Below, in pieces: positions 24,423 through 34,000 of a DNA stretch of 64,000 nt. Positions within the stretch are counted from its first letter, which is position 1; each line of letters starts with the position of its first letter. The stretch comes from Cellvibrio sp. PSBB006 (GTDB lineage Bacteria; Pseudomonadota; Gammaproteobacteria; Pseudomonadales; Cellvibrionaceae), in NCBI RefSeq assembly GCF_002162135.1, contig NZ_CP021382.1, positions 930,001-994,000 of the forward strand. The letters are read 5' to 3'. A program made the position numbers and the translations under genes. The notes beneath the pieces are model-generated. The model did not search any database. It saw nothing but the letters and a program-made list of their open reading frames with translations, and was not told the origin of the DNA.

Positions 24423-25550
24423 TCATACCACTCCTCTACTATTCGGCGGAGCAATTTTTGGTAGATCACGAGCATCGCTTAATGCACGAGCGCGACGCTG
24501 CGTTGTTTGTGTTGTAGTAACCATAGTATTTAATGAATTCTGGGTTAAATCTTCCGTATCTGAGTGCAGAGAACGATTTACAGGTGGGGCAAACCAGGAG
24601 TTATGCGTGTCGTACCTGAAGGACTCCATTGCCTGTAGCGGATTGTTTCCAAAGGTCCCCAAATAATTATTCATCGTGGGAGGCACTAATGAACTTAAAC
24701 GGGAATCACCTTTCATGACGGATGCGATCTCCCATTTCTTTCGTTCCCGTTCTTCCTGAACATGCTGGACCATTTCATCAAAATTATTCGAATCGCGAAT
24801 ATCTTTCTTTCCCGTCAATGCCGTATAACGAGGCGATGGCATCTTACCCATATCTTGCTTTGCAGTTTCCAGTTCCATTGAGGGGCTTGCCATATATTTA
24901 ATCGTGGCTAATGTCCCCATTACTGACAAATCGCCGAATAAATTCGGACTCGTAGTATCTAACCTGGTTTTGTCTATGGCGGACTCACGAATATTATCTC
25001 GAGTACCATGCTCTACCGTAATAGCAGCTGTTGTTCCACCCACCAACTTCTTTTTTACACTGGGTGTGTGTCCTGATATAGGTTCCCATGAGCCAGGGAC
25101 GAGGTTCCCGATTGGCTTTTTCGTAGCCCAGATAAGATCCGCCGTACGAGAGCGTGCATTGAAAACGTCCTCCGCTTGGTCATTGGTGATGCTTTTCCAG
25201 TTTGATGAATCCTTTAATAAACGAGTTGCAATATTCTCATCAAGACCGGTACCGACAAAAGTCGGTTGGGCATTTTTCCTGCCGGTCATGATTTTATTGG
25301 CATTTACCCTGATTTTTTTTGAATAGTTGGATTTGCTTTTTTTTACCGCCCAGTTAACCCACGATGATGATAACCCTTGTAAATCTTGCGATATCGTCGG
25401 ATTCAATCCTCTGGTTGCCAATCTGCCAATTCGTTGCTTTTCTATTTTGGGCCTTGCTTTAAAATTGAACCTCAGGCTATTGCGCACTGACATAACACCG
25501 CTACGTATACCGGTCAGGTAGGTGTTTTCGCGATTAATCTGCTTGCCCAT
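24423..25550 (-). CDS. Unknown T6SS-linked protein, paralogue 1
   Basis: A 375-residue basic soluble protein with no recognised family. It aligns along most of its length with the next gene upstream (25577-26455): GLDENIATR, RTADLIWATK, EHGTRDN, TIKYMASPSMELETA, LVPPTMNNYL and RARALSDARD have counterparts in the same order. The first 90 residues are extra and rich in Lys/Arg. No signal peptide or membrane segment is seen. Its place among cargo candidates downstream of tssA suggests an effector. The C-terminal RARALS motif recurs in other genes of this block. Confidence 0.6.
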   Translation of the reverse strand: MGKQINRENTYLTGIRSGVMSVRNSLRFNFKARPKIEKQRIGRLATRGLNPTISQDLQGLSSSWVNWAVKKSKSNYSKKIRVNANKIMTGRKNAQPTFVGTGLDENIATRLLKDSSNWKSITNDQAEDVFNARSRTADLIWATKKPIGNLVPGSWEPISGHTPSVKKKLVGGTTAAITVEHGTRDNIRESAIDKTRLDTTSPNLFGDLSVMGTLATIKYMASPSMELETAKQDMGKMPSPRYTALTGKKDIRDSNNFDEMVQHVQEERERKKWEIASVMKGDSRLSSLVPPTMNNYLGTFGNNPLQAMESFRYDTHNSWFAPPVNRSLHSDTEDLTQNSLNTMVTTTQTTQRRARALSDARDLPKIAPPNSRGVV

Positions 25551-25576
25551 AATACTGCTCCGATACTAGTGAAAGG

Positions 25577-26455
25577 TTAGATACGTCGCGCATCACTTAA
25601 AGCCCTTGGCCTTCCCGTCGTCATCTTGGCCGCACCGGCAATCGTTATCGAACGCATATCATCTGTCTGACTGGTTGTGGCGGTATTGGGAACGACTTTT
25701 TTCTGTTGGACATGCTGCTGAAAGATATCCATGGCTTGACCAACATCACCGTTCGTATGAGAGAGATAGTCCTGATATGTTTGTGGTACTAAAGTAGTAT
25801 GTTTTTGAATCATCATGTCACGAGCCGTTTCCCACTTTAATGTTTCTCGTTTTTGTTGCTGCATGACAGATAACTGATTCATTGCACCGGGTTGATTCAG
25901 CTGTGAAATAACGCTGCTCTGGACAAAGTGGGAACTTGTAGCCGTGAGCAACTCTTCGGCGGGTGACATCATTTTCTGTATTGTCATAAGCCTCGCTTTT
26001 ATGGAGATGTCATGGACTGAGGCTGTACTGTTATCGTATGCATCAATTTCCGTCATGACACCTTCGTAGCGAGCGTTATCTCGTGTATTATGCTCTGACA
26101 TGACGAAGCCACGCAGCCCAGGAAGCTTTTTAACCGCACCGGGATGACCAGCAATACCTCCATCATTGGTTGTCCATATCAGATCGCTGGTACGCTCACG
26201 GGTCCAGGTCATTGCCGATGAAAGATCCTGCCCAATATTTCCAGATTTCTGGCGTTGCTTTTGAATACGTGTTGCAATTTCCTCATCCAGCCCTGCACCC
26301 CACTCTTCGCCTGTTTGTTTTTCAGCCTTAACTCGAATATCAGTAGATGTACCACTGATTAATTTTTTCTCAATACTCTCCAACGCGGGCTTAAATGAGG
26401 GTGGCCAGTTTCTGTCTGGATTCCATCCATATTCACTGTTGTTATTGGGATACAT
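25577..26455 (-). CDS. Unknown T6SS-linked protein, paralogue 2
   Basis: A 292-residue soluble protein, shorter than its paralogue downstream because it lacks the basic N-terminal extension. Shared blocks: GLDEEIATR, RTSDLIWTTN, EHNTRDN, TIQKMMSPAEELLTA, LVPQTYQDYL and the terminal RPRALSDAR. The conserved Asp, Glu, Arg and Trp positions could be catalytic, but no known active-site motif is evident. No export signal. The two genes are tandem, 26 bp apart, and probably arose by duplication followed by divergence. Confidence 0.6.
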   Translation of the reverse strand: MYPNNNSEYGWNPDRNWPPSFKPALESIEKKLISGTSTDIRVKAEKQTGEEWGAGLDEEIATRIQKQRQKSGNIGQDLSSAMTWTRERTSDLIWTTNDGGIAGHPGAVKKLPGLRGFVMSEHNTRDNARYEGVMTEIDAYDNSTASVHDISIKARLMTIQKMMSPAEELLTATSSHFVQSSVISQLNQPGAMNQLSVMQQQKRETLKWETARDMMIQKHTTLVPQTYQDYLSHTNGDVGQAMDIFQQHVQQKKVVPNTATTSQTDDMRSITIAGAAKMTTGRPRALSDARRI

Positions 26456-26508
26456 AATGTTATCTCTATGATTTATAAAGTTTTTCTACGAAGATTATCT
26501 ATCTTGTT

Positions 26509-27309
26509 TTAGAGGCGCCGGCTACCAGAAGTGATCGTATTAGTATTTGGATCGTGTTTTTGAAAATATAGTTTTGTTCCGCCATCCGGTTTTTTCCGCA
26601 TCATCACGAATGCCCCTTGGCCAGGATAGTCATTGCGTCCAAAAGTATTACTGTTGTTTGCCAAAGAACTATTTAGCGCTATGCCGCTGACAGAAGGCCG
26701 TATATGCATCAAGTCGCCACCGCGCTTTGTCACTGAGCATCCGCTCAATTGCGTAGTAACAGTGATGGTTTCTCCCCGCCGATTCAGGTTCTTGTCCCGA
26801 ACACGGCCCTGTGAAAACCCCGGCACCAAGACATCATTAAGACGGTTAGGCAGTTGATCTGTACTTGCCTGAAGCATGGGCAAAAATGCTGCGCTGAAAT
26901 TATTTCCTACTTGCTGGCTGTTGTGTGTCCCCGCGTGAGCTGCACTATCCGAGGTTTTTATTAACTGTAGATGTTGGATCGGTGTACGTGTAACGCCGGA
27001 AGCATCGGTAATCTGATTCAGATTTGGAAAAACTGACGTATTTGCTGTTATCGTTCGTAATTGAAAAGATACATTTGTATTTGATTGCCCACCTGGATGC
27101 TCTGGATGCTGGATTGTGGATTGTACTGCGTAGCTACGCAGAAATTCCGATGGATGTTGCTTGAACAATTCATCCGGTGATAGGTGCCCGTATTGGAGAT
27201 GCCTGCCTTGGTCTATCAAGGCCTGATTGCCAATTTGTTTACCGGTACTTTTTACCAAGGCGCCAAGGTTTTCCCTAGCAAAATTTCCAATCGCTCCAAA
27301 GTAGCTCAT
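26509..27309 (-). CDS. Candidate CNF1/BLF1-type glutamine deamidase effector
   Basis: I start at the ATG at 27309, preceded by AGGTG, giving 266 residues; the frame is open to 27357. Residues 181-205 read TITVTTQLSGCSVTKRGGD and MHIRPS. LSGC with a Thr six residues before the Cys and a His 11 residues after it (T185, C191, H202) matches the Thr-LxGC-His arrangement of the CNF1, BLF1 and CheD deamidase fold (BLF1: T88, C94, H106). These enzymes convert Gln to Glu in host proteins. The N-terminal 170 residues are unassigned and may serve delivery. The call rests on motif geometry alone. Confidence 0.5.
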   Translation of the reverse strand: MSYFGAIGNFARENLGALVKSTGKQIGNQALIDQGRHLQYGHLSPDELFKQHPSEFLRSYAVQSTIQHPEHPGGQSNTNVSFQLRTITANTSVFPNLNQITDASGVTRTPIQHLQLIKTSDSAAHAGTHNSQQVGNNFSAAFLPMLQASTDQLPNRLNDVLVPGFSQGRVRDKNLNRRGETITVTTQLSGCSVTKRGGDLMHIRPSVSGIALNSSLANNSNTFGRNDYPGQGAFVMMRKKPDGGTKLYFQKHDPNTNTITSGSRRL

Positions 27310-27410
27310 GAGTACACCTCGCTTCACAATAAAGAGATTTCCCACGGTGAATTCCACATTTCAAAAACATTAAACCAATTTTTCCATAATATATTTAATA
27401 TTGTGATTCA

Positions 27411-27977
27411 TTAATTTCCTCTTGGATGGCCTCTTGCCTCACACCATCCACATGCGGGCACAACATTTTCTCTTTGATCAGTTACAGCCGTGAACACCGA
27501 CTGCGCCGAATTACTCCAAGCGGCACGCACGTTGCGTCGACTTTCATTTCCTTGGATATGATGGAAAGCAATAGCAGATTCCAACCTTGCTTCAACACAG
27601 CCCATGGGAGCATGTTGATCATTTCTTGGTCCTGCTAAATTACGATAGTTGTATGCGTGGTTTTGCTGATGCAATGCCTCTGCGGCTGGCTCATGGCGTT
27701 CATTACCTAATCTAACAGCACGATGCATCTGGTCACCACTGATTGTAGTAACCTCTCTCGTGTGGACGTCTGTTCTCGTAACATTGCCGCTGTTTACACC
27801 CTCATACAGGCTTCCCCCCACACTATTAGCACGCGCTCTTCTTACCAATGCAGAAGCAGCAGGTGGTGCAGGTACAACAGGCGCTACGACTGATGCAGCA
27901 GGCTGAGTAAGTGGTGCAGATTCGGGAGCAGTCTTGCGTACCATGTCTGCGTATGACGGCTTGGTTGGGGCACTCAT
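27411..27977 (-). CDS. Candidate nucleic-acid or nucleotide deaminase effector
   Basis: A 188-residue protein. An Ala/Pro-rich N-terminus (20-45) leads to a C-terminal domain with GCVEARLESAIAFHH (C127, E129) and, 45 residues on, ITDQ-like TAVTDQRENVVPACGWC (C176, C179). A C-x-E followed by P-x-C-x-x-C is the zinc-binding core of the cytidine-deaminase superfamily, in which the first ligand may be Cys instead of His in toxin families. T6SS deaminase toxins (SCP1.201-like, YwqJ-like) have this plan. No immunity gene is obvious next door. The assignment is by motif only. Confidence 0.5.
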   Translation of the reverse strand: MSAPTKPSYADMVRKTAPESAPLTQPAASVVAPVVPAPPAASALVRRARANSVGGSLYEGVNSGNVTRTDVHTREVTTISGDQMHRAVRLGNERHEPAAEALHQQNHAYNYRNLAGPRNDQHAPMGCVEARLESAIAFHHIQGNESRRNVRAAWSNSAQSVFTAVTDQRENVVPACGWCEARGHPRGN

Positions 27978-28049
27978 AATTTATCTTCACGATGTCTATT
28001 GAATGAAGGAGCGAGTTAAACTAAAAGCCTCCAACGGAGGTATTCATTA

Positions 28050-28472
28050 TCAAAGCAGGCTTTTATGCATCGAAAACCCTCCTCCGCCATCCCTTCCTTT
28101 ATTGTTTTCCTGAGCCGACAATTCATTAGCCGTATATTTTCTTGCATTAATCTCATGCTGGGCGGGAGTATAATCAAAACCCATTTTTTTGAAGAATCCC
28201 GGGCGACTTGTTGCTGTAACCATAGACGTTGCACCCGCTGATCGTGCTACCTCCTCAGCCACCTGCATCATACGTGCGCCACCACCTGGCGCACCTGAAA
28301 CAATATTAGTCAAATCCATTTCTCTTCGGGACTGACTGTAACTGAAAGATGCATTTCCACTCGGTACTCCATGTGGGGAATCAATGGTATGTCCTGTGAA
28401 GCTACCACTCCTCGCTCGTGTAATTTCTGTACGGCTAAAAGTTGTCATTTCTATATTTGATGGATTGCTCAT
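28050..28472 (-). CDS. GNAT-fold protein (C-terminal half conserved)
   Basis: I start at the ATG at 28472, preceded by GGAGA and directly after the stop of the TPR-GNAT gene. The 140-residue product has a core (ARMMQVAEEVARSAGATSM, then RPGFFKKMGF) that matches motif A-B of GNAT acetyltransferases (V/I-GGGxA-type loop PGGGARM and FxKxGF). The N-terminal 35 residues carry RARSGSFTG, related to motifs in the neighbouring cargo genes. It may acetylate a target or confer protection; the order next to another GNAT gene suggests a functional pair. Confidence 0.62.
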   Translation of the reverse strand: MSNPSNIEMTTFSRTEITRARSGSFTGHTIDSPHGVPSGNASFSYSQSRREMDLTNIVSGAPGGGARMMQVAEEVARSAGATSMVTATSRPGFFKKMGFDYTPAQHEINARKYTANELSAQENNKGRDGGGGFSMHKSLL

Positions 28473-28473
28473 T

Positions 28474-29565
28474 TTATTCTCCAGAAAGAGTTGTGATTTT
28501 TTTGCTATTAATGATTTGGATATCAATACCGAGAAAATCCATTAAGTCGATAAAGCCTTGTTGCAAATAATCTTCATCCGTCACTGTCCCCTTATAGAAA
28601 AATAACTCCTGATCAAAAGGAAATTTCGCTGTAACCGATAAAGGGATAAAACCCATTTTGGTGATAGCTTTAATAGATGGAATGTTATATTCATAAACCT
28701 TCGCATAGCAGACTTTCATATCCTTATACGCGAAATCATGATCAAGAAGCATTTCCACCGCGTCAGGGCCAAAACCGTGACCCTGAAAGTCTTCACCCAG
28801 CCAGTAATAAAACAAACCAAGTTCACGATAGCGAATCAAGCATGCTATACCTATAAAACCCCACTCCGGATGCATAACAGCGTAGGTTGCACGTCTGGAA
28901 TCTTCCATGTCTTCGGCTAACCATTCATGCCATTGATTACCACCCTGATACAAAGGTAGGCAGCACAACGCTGCTATTCTGGGGTCAGCATATTGCCAGG
29001 CAAAGTCGTTAACATGTTGATGGCCTAAAGGCTGGAGATAAATGTGCTTGCCTTGCAACAAACTGGATGGTGTAAATTTCTTTACTTTAGAGAACCTCTG
29101 CCACGCAGATATTCGCTGATAATAGTCATAGAAAATATTTTGCACCGGTGCATCCAGAACATAGCGTGTTGCTAGTGCAATGGCGCCCTGATGATCACCG
29201 AGATGCCAGCAAGCCTGCATCAAATAACAACGCAGTTGAACATTATTCGGCTGCAACACGAGCCCCTGCTGCGCCACAGTGATTAATAATTTCCAATCAC
29301 ATAAATACTGGCAAATCTCTGCCAATTGATTGCAATGATTTAACTCAATCCTTGACTGATGCTCTCGGTAAAAATCACGCAGATTCATCAGGATGGCTAA
29401 GCGCTCACTGGCATAGATGTTGTTTTTCGCGCCGCACAGATAGTGGAGCCAGCGATGAACGCATGATTTTTTGATAAACGAATGTAGATGACACAGATTA
29501 TCCTGAATACTGGGATAAACTTGCTCGGCCTTTCTATTCACCGCGATCGCTACCTGTGCCGCCAT
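28474..29565 (-). CDS. TPR-like domain fused to a RimJ/RimL-type acetyltransferase
   Basis: A 363-residue protein. Residues about 60-155 form helical repeats (LQPNNVQLRCYLMQACWHLGD is TPR-like). From about 172 a GNAT domain of the RimJ/RimL type follows (LQGKHIYLQPLG, GFIGIACLIRYRELGLFYYWLG, GHGFGPDAVEMLLDHDF, VYEYNIPSIKAITKMGF). Start and stop fit between the 107-aa gene and the small GNAT gene. It could modify a T6SS component or an effector. T6SS loci occasionally carry acetyltransferases, but I know no defined role for this fusion. Confidence 0.78.
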   Translation of the reverse strand: MAAQVAIAVNRKAEQVYPSIQDNLCHLHSFIKKSCVHRWLHYLCGAKNNIYASERLAILMNLRDFYREHQSRIELNHCNQLAEICQYLCDWKLLITVAQQGLVLQPNNVQLRCYLMQACWHLGDHQGAIALATRYVLDAPVQNIFYDYYQRISAWQRFSKVKKFTPSSLLQGKHIYLQPLGHQHVNDFAWQYADPRIAALCCLPLYQGGNQWHEWLAEDMEDSRRATYAVMHPEWGFIGIACLIRYRELGLFYYWLGEDFQGHGFGPDAVEMLLDHDFAYKDMKVCYAKVYEYNIPSIKAITKMGFIPLSVTAKFPFDQELFFYKGTVTDEDYLQQGFIDLMDFLGIDIQIINSKKITTLSGE

Positions 29566-29596
29566 AATAGGGCTCCGTCTTCTTAAATCACTTACA

Positions 29597-29920
29597 TCAA
29601 TGGGTATCTTGTCTTTCTTTACCTTGTGTTATTTCAATCCGCTCAGACTGCAACAAATTTTCCTGCTCATCCGCCACTTGCTGCAACGCAAAAAATGTTG
29701 TGCCGGGTGTAAAGCGGGTTTTAATTCGTTCATTCACAGGCGTGTTAAGGTTTTCCAGCCAGTAAGCGGTATTTGATAAAGACGTGGGTGAATCCTTATC
29801 GTCAAGGTTCTGTGTAGCTGTGGATGATGCTTTTTCTGTAGCAAGATCCAGTTGCACAGTTAAGCGGAAACCGTCAAAGCCATCACCGTCGAGCGGTTTG
29901 TCGTCATCGTTGTTATGCAT
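29597..29920 (-). CDS. Small acidic protein downstream of tssA
   Basis: A 107-residue hydrophilic protein rich in Asp and Glu (MHNNDDDKPLDGDGFDGF) with no signal or membrane segment. It follows tssA by 32 bp. The segment TAYWLENLNTPVNERIKTRF appears structured; the rest may be disordered. No family recognised. Its place within the T6SS operon suggests an accessory or chaperone role. Confidence 0.6.
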   Translation of the reverse strand: MHNNDDDKPLDGDGFDGFRLTVQLDLATEKASSTATQNLDDKDSPTSLSNTAYWLENLNTPVNERIKTRFTPGTTFFALQQVADEQENLLQSERIEITQGKERQDTH

Positions 29921-29952
29921 AATTATTTTCCATTACTGTTGTAGCTAACCAT

Positions 29953-31038
29953 TTACGCAGCGTTTTTATCCAGCCCCAGCAAATCAAAAATATTGATCTG
30001 CCCATTACCCTGAACAAATAATTGGCGGTATAAATCCGATGTGCTCATATTGCCCCACTCCACCATGCGCTTGAGTACGCTGGGCACGGGGCTATGCGGT
30101 TCTATGTGCGCGAGATAATCAGCAATCGCTTCCAATTGCGCATAGGCTTCCATGCGCCCGCGTCGAGGGTCTGTCACTAACACATCATCCGCGCTGCCCT
30201 CTATGGGAATATCCTGATGAGTTATTTCTTCCTCAACAGCGGTGGCGGTGTAACCGCGCTTGTGCAATTCGTTGCGTAAAAAATCTGCCATGTGGTTCAG
30301 TAAACCGGTGATGCTGCCAAGCGAGGGGGATTCCTCGCCGCACAATTCATTTAGCGTTGTTGTCAGGTGTTGCAACTCGTTAACGCCCGCATCAATACAT
30401 TGCAGGGTATCGGCCCATTCTTGCGATGGCGTTTGGTTAACAATATGTTGGCAATCCGCCACGGAGAAACCTTCAAGCGCCTCCCTGCCCCTGCCCTGGG
30501 CCTGAATCTGTTCATTGCGCATCGCAATCTCCAGATCCTCCCAGGCCAGCAACTGCCGACCGCTCGGATTTAACGGAAGAATGCTCAGCAGCGGCATAAA
30601 TTTTTCATTGGCCCAACTGAGGATATTGGTGCGGTATTCCTGATCACCGCCTTCTGGCTGGGGGTAAAGTGTCGGCCAATAATGACGACAGAGTTGTTCG
30701 ACAATCCGAAATGCCGGCGCTAATCCGGCGAAGCCGTAGCGGTGCAATTGCGCCTCACATAACCAGATGGCAATTTGCAGATCCTTACTTTTTGTTGATA
30801 ACGCCGATGCAGAAATCTCGATGACTTTTGCCCAATTGGCCTGTTTGAGATCGTGAGCCCATTCGCCGCGTGGAATGGAGGGATCGTCAGCCTGTCGTGC
30901 TTGCTTAAGCGCTTTATACGTATCACTGAAGCGTAGGTTATCGCCACCGGGGTTCTGTTCGCTGATCGCGGCCAGTAACATCGACAATTCAAAACCGGTT
31001 TGCTCTTTTATCAACTGGTTAATAGTGATGGATTCCAT
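29953..31038 (-). CDS. tssA: T6SS baseplate/priming protein TssA
   Basis: A 361-residue protein that starts assembly of the T6SS baseplate and tail. The N-terminal ImpA domain is recognised by IWLCEAQLHRYGFAGLAPAF and the following LCRHYWPTLYP. The C-terminal part (DPRRGRMEAYAQLEAIADYL, PHSPVPSVLKRMVEWG) fits the ImpA-type C-terminus of short TssA proteins. It lies 21 bp downstream of tssM and is the last core gene before the cargo block. Confidence 0.92.
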   Translation of the reverse strand: MESITINQLIKEQTGFELSMLLAAISEQNPGGDNLRFSDTYKALKQARQADDPSIPRGEWAHDLKQANWAKVIEISASALSTKSKDLQIAIWLCEAQLHRYGFAGLAPAFRIVEQLCRHYWPTLYPQPEGGDQEYRTNILSWANEKFMPLLSILPLNPSGRQLLAWEDLEIAMRNEQIQAQGRGREALEGFSVADCQHIVNQTPSQEWADTLQCIDAGVNELQHLTTTLNELCGEESPSLGSITGLLNHMADFLRNELHKRGYTATAVEEEITHQDIPIEGSADDVLVTDPRRGRMEAYAQLEAIADYLAHIEPHSPVPSVLKRMVEWGNMSTSDLYRQLFVQGNGQINIFDLLGLDKNAA

Positions 31039-31059
31039 ATCTCGCCTCTCAATAGCCTA

Positions 31060-34000
31060 TTAAATAGCAGGAGCCTGTTGGGGAAAATCCACGGGCATCG
31101 GCCAGGCTTGCCATTGTGCAGTTTCACCTTTGATGGATAAGCGCAAGGTCACCTGTGCATTCACTTCATTTAGCTGAATGGTTTCACTGGGCTGACCTGT
31201 CGAGGTTTTATCGCTTGTTGTTTTGGCCGTTGATTTTTTTTCACTCACAGGAATGGTAAAGCGCAAGGGAATAACGGCCGGATCACTGGCAATACCGTCG
31301 CGTTGCTGGTCAACCAGGCGATGCAGAGCCCAGGGTCCGTTTTGCTGAAAGGTGACCGCATTACGCTGCACCATCATGTGTCGTTGACTCGGATCGCGCA
31401 CGGGGGTATAGCGGGACAATTCCGCCCATGCCATGCTGACTTGCAAGGATTGTCCGCTCAACCATTCAAGGTCGTTGACCTGATTGGGAAAACTGCTCTG
31501 CATTGCCGGCGTTTTCATAACCCATTGCACGATCTGTTCTATGCCCGGCGAGTTATCGGGATTTTGCCTGAACTGCGCGCTGATTCTGACGCTGCTTGGC
31601 AAACCCTTGGGATAGAATAAATTCAGGTGCTCGCGTATCCCTTTCAACTCAGCAATAAACTGTTTGACCGAGAACCAGCGATCGCCTTCTTCTTGTTGCG
31701 TCAGATGTTGATCCAGCGCTGTGATCAATGGGCCATAGCTCGCATCAAAATTCACCCAGGACTGCGGGTCCAGATCCTGTGCACCGGTATTGGCAAACGG
31801 ATAGCGCCCCGCCAGTTGCCGATTAAATGCATCGGCTAATTCCTGGTAATCCTTGGCCACATACTGGGCGGTGGTATCGGCACACACGTTGGCAAGGTCA
31901 TTGACGGCAAGTTTTTTTCGCTCGGAAAATAAATCGTTGCCCGACGAACCGGCATCGAATGTTTCCTGATAACAGGTCTCTGTGGTCACTCCGGCAAAAT
32001 GGCTGGTGTAATAATCGCGCAATTGTCCCAGCTTGCTGTTCTTGTCATTGAAACGGGTAAAGTTGTCATACTCATTGACCGAATTAGTCCAGAAAAATAC
32101 CTGGGCATTCCCGGCGGCTTTATGCAGGCTTGCTGCTTCATTAAACCAGCGCGTGTAGGGTCTGGCGTATTGCAACAGGCGCATAGCGGATAATTGCTCT
32201 GCATTGAGGAAATCCGTCACCTCCGGAACATCATCCATGTTGGTGTATAAAAATGGTTTGTTTGGCGAAGCTAACTTCGGCAGGAAGACGGACGAGGATA
32301 GATAAAGATGAGTGATTTCATTGATCTGTTCATTGGCAATATTGCTCAAGCAGTCATACCAGGTAGCATCGGAGGGATCGAGCATTAATTGTTGATATAA
32401 CCTGACCAGGGCGATCAGTTCATTGATCGATTGATTGTAAGAGAAACTGACTTTTTCGATCAGCTGTTGCTGGGTAACTGTAAACCCGATGGACTGGATG
32501 GCATTAGCCATCTGGTAGTTGACCAAGCTCTTGACCTGGCTACGCGCCACGGCATTAATAAAATTATCAGCCAATAATTTATCGGAAACGGTTTGTGCAC
32601 CGCTCAATTTTTCCAGCGGTGCCGGTGCAATAAATTCCTGGTACGACTGTAACGATTTCAGCGATTGTATTAATGCCGCCTGATTGATCGTGGCGGGCTG
32701 ATCGCAATTGGAAAACGACGCAGGATGATCGATCATGAACTCGCGTGTGGTCAGTGCCTCAAGCTGTTGCAGATTGCGTTGATAACGCTCCGTCCATACT
32801 AACCCTTGGGCAGTCTCTTCCATGAGTGGAACAGATTCCACAGAACGCAATCCGAGCAACTGGTTTTTTAGCGGTGTGTAACAATTATCCGGCGTGAAAT
32901 CCTGTACCACAGCTTCCAGATCACTGATATCGTGCTCATCGTATTTTTTTAACGATTTTAATAAGGCATCAACCCGCACAAAAATTTTCGCACAGGGATT
33001 GTCAGCTTCTGTCGCGCCTGACCAGGCTTCCTCCACCCGGCGACTCCAGGCCAGCAGATCATCGACATCGGCGCGTGTCACCGAATCCGGGCGAGCAAAT
33101 TTATCAAGCAGGATTTCACCCGTGCCCACAGCATCCGTCAATGAAAGACGCAGGTTTTCCGCGCCTGCTCGCAAGCGACTGTCAACAATCTGATGATAAC
33201 CTTCTGGCTTTTTCACCCGCTCCTTGTAGTTGACCTGCAACAAGGCTTTCAGCAACGCACTGTTGTTGGTAATCAGGCTATCGGGTAACTGCCGGTTATA
33301 GAGATATTGGGTTAATTTGTGAAAGGCTTCCAATACTTCCCTGGACTGGGCACGATTATTGGTATGGGTAATTTCCCTGAACAGGGATTCGTGATACTCA
33401 AAAGCGAGTACCTCCAACGCATAATTAAAGACGGCAGCATTCACCTTGCCATCGTCCACCATCAATGGATTTTTATCCGCAGCCACCAGATTATCGGCTT
33501 TGTTTTCCAACCAGCATTTAAACGCGGGCAAGATCACCCCGCCAAAGGCTTCGTTGGCAATAGTATCCAGAGGGCGGGTAGAAATTCTACTTTCTCGCCA
33601 GGAATAAGGAATATTCCAGTAGGTCACCTTGGCGTGGATTTTGGAAATGGGATTGAGCAAACGAAAATAATCATCGGCGCTGATGCAATCATCCAGATCC
33701 TCTGCGTAACTGCTGTAAACCTGAAGTATCTTAACCGCCTCAAGCTGCAGGTCAACCTGTTGCTTCAAATCAAAAAAACTGTACACGAGAGATAAGAATA
33801 GAACACCGAGTCCGCAGCAAACAAACCGCTGGGTTTTATGTAAGCGCAACGAACGCGACCAGAGTGCAAAACGCAGTGGTTTAGCCAGGTTTTTTTCTGC
33901 AAAACATTTCTGTTCAATCAATTCCTTGATGGCGCCCGGCGCCCGGGACTCATCCATGCGTCCGGTAAAATAAAAACCGCGCACACTTGCACCGCTGGAA

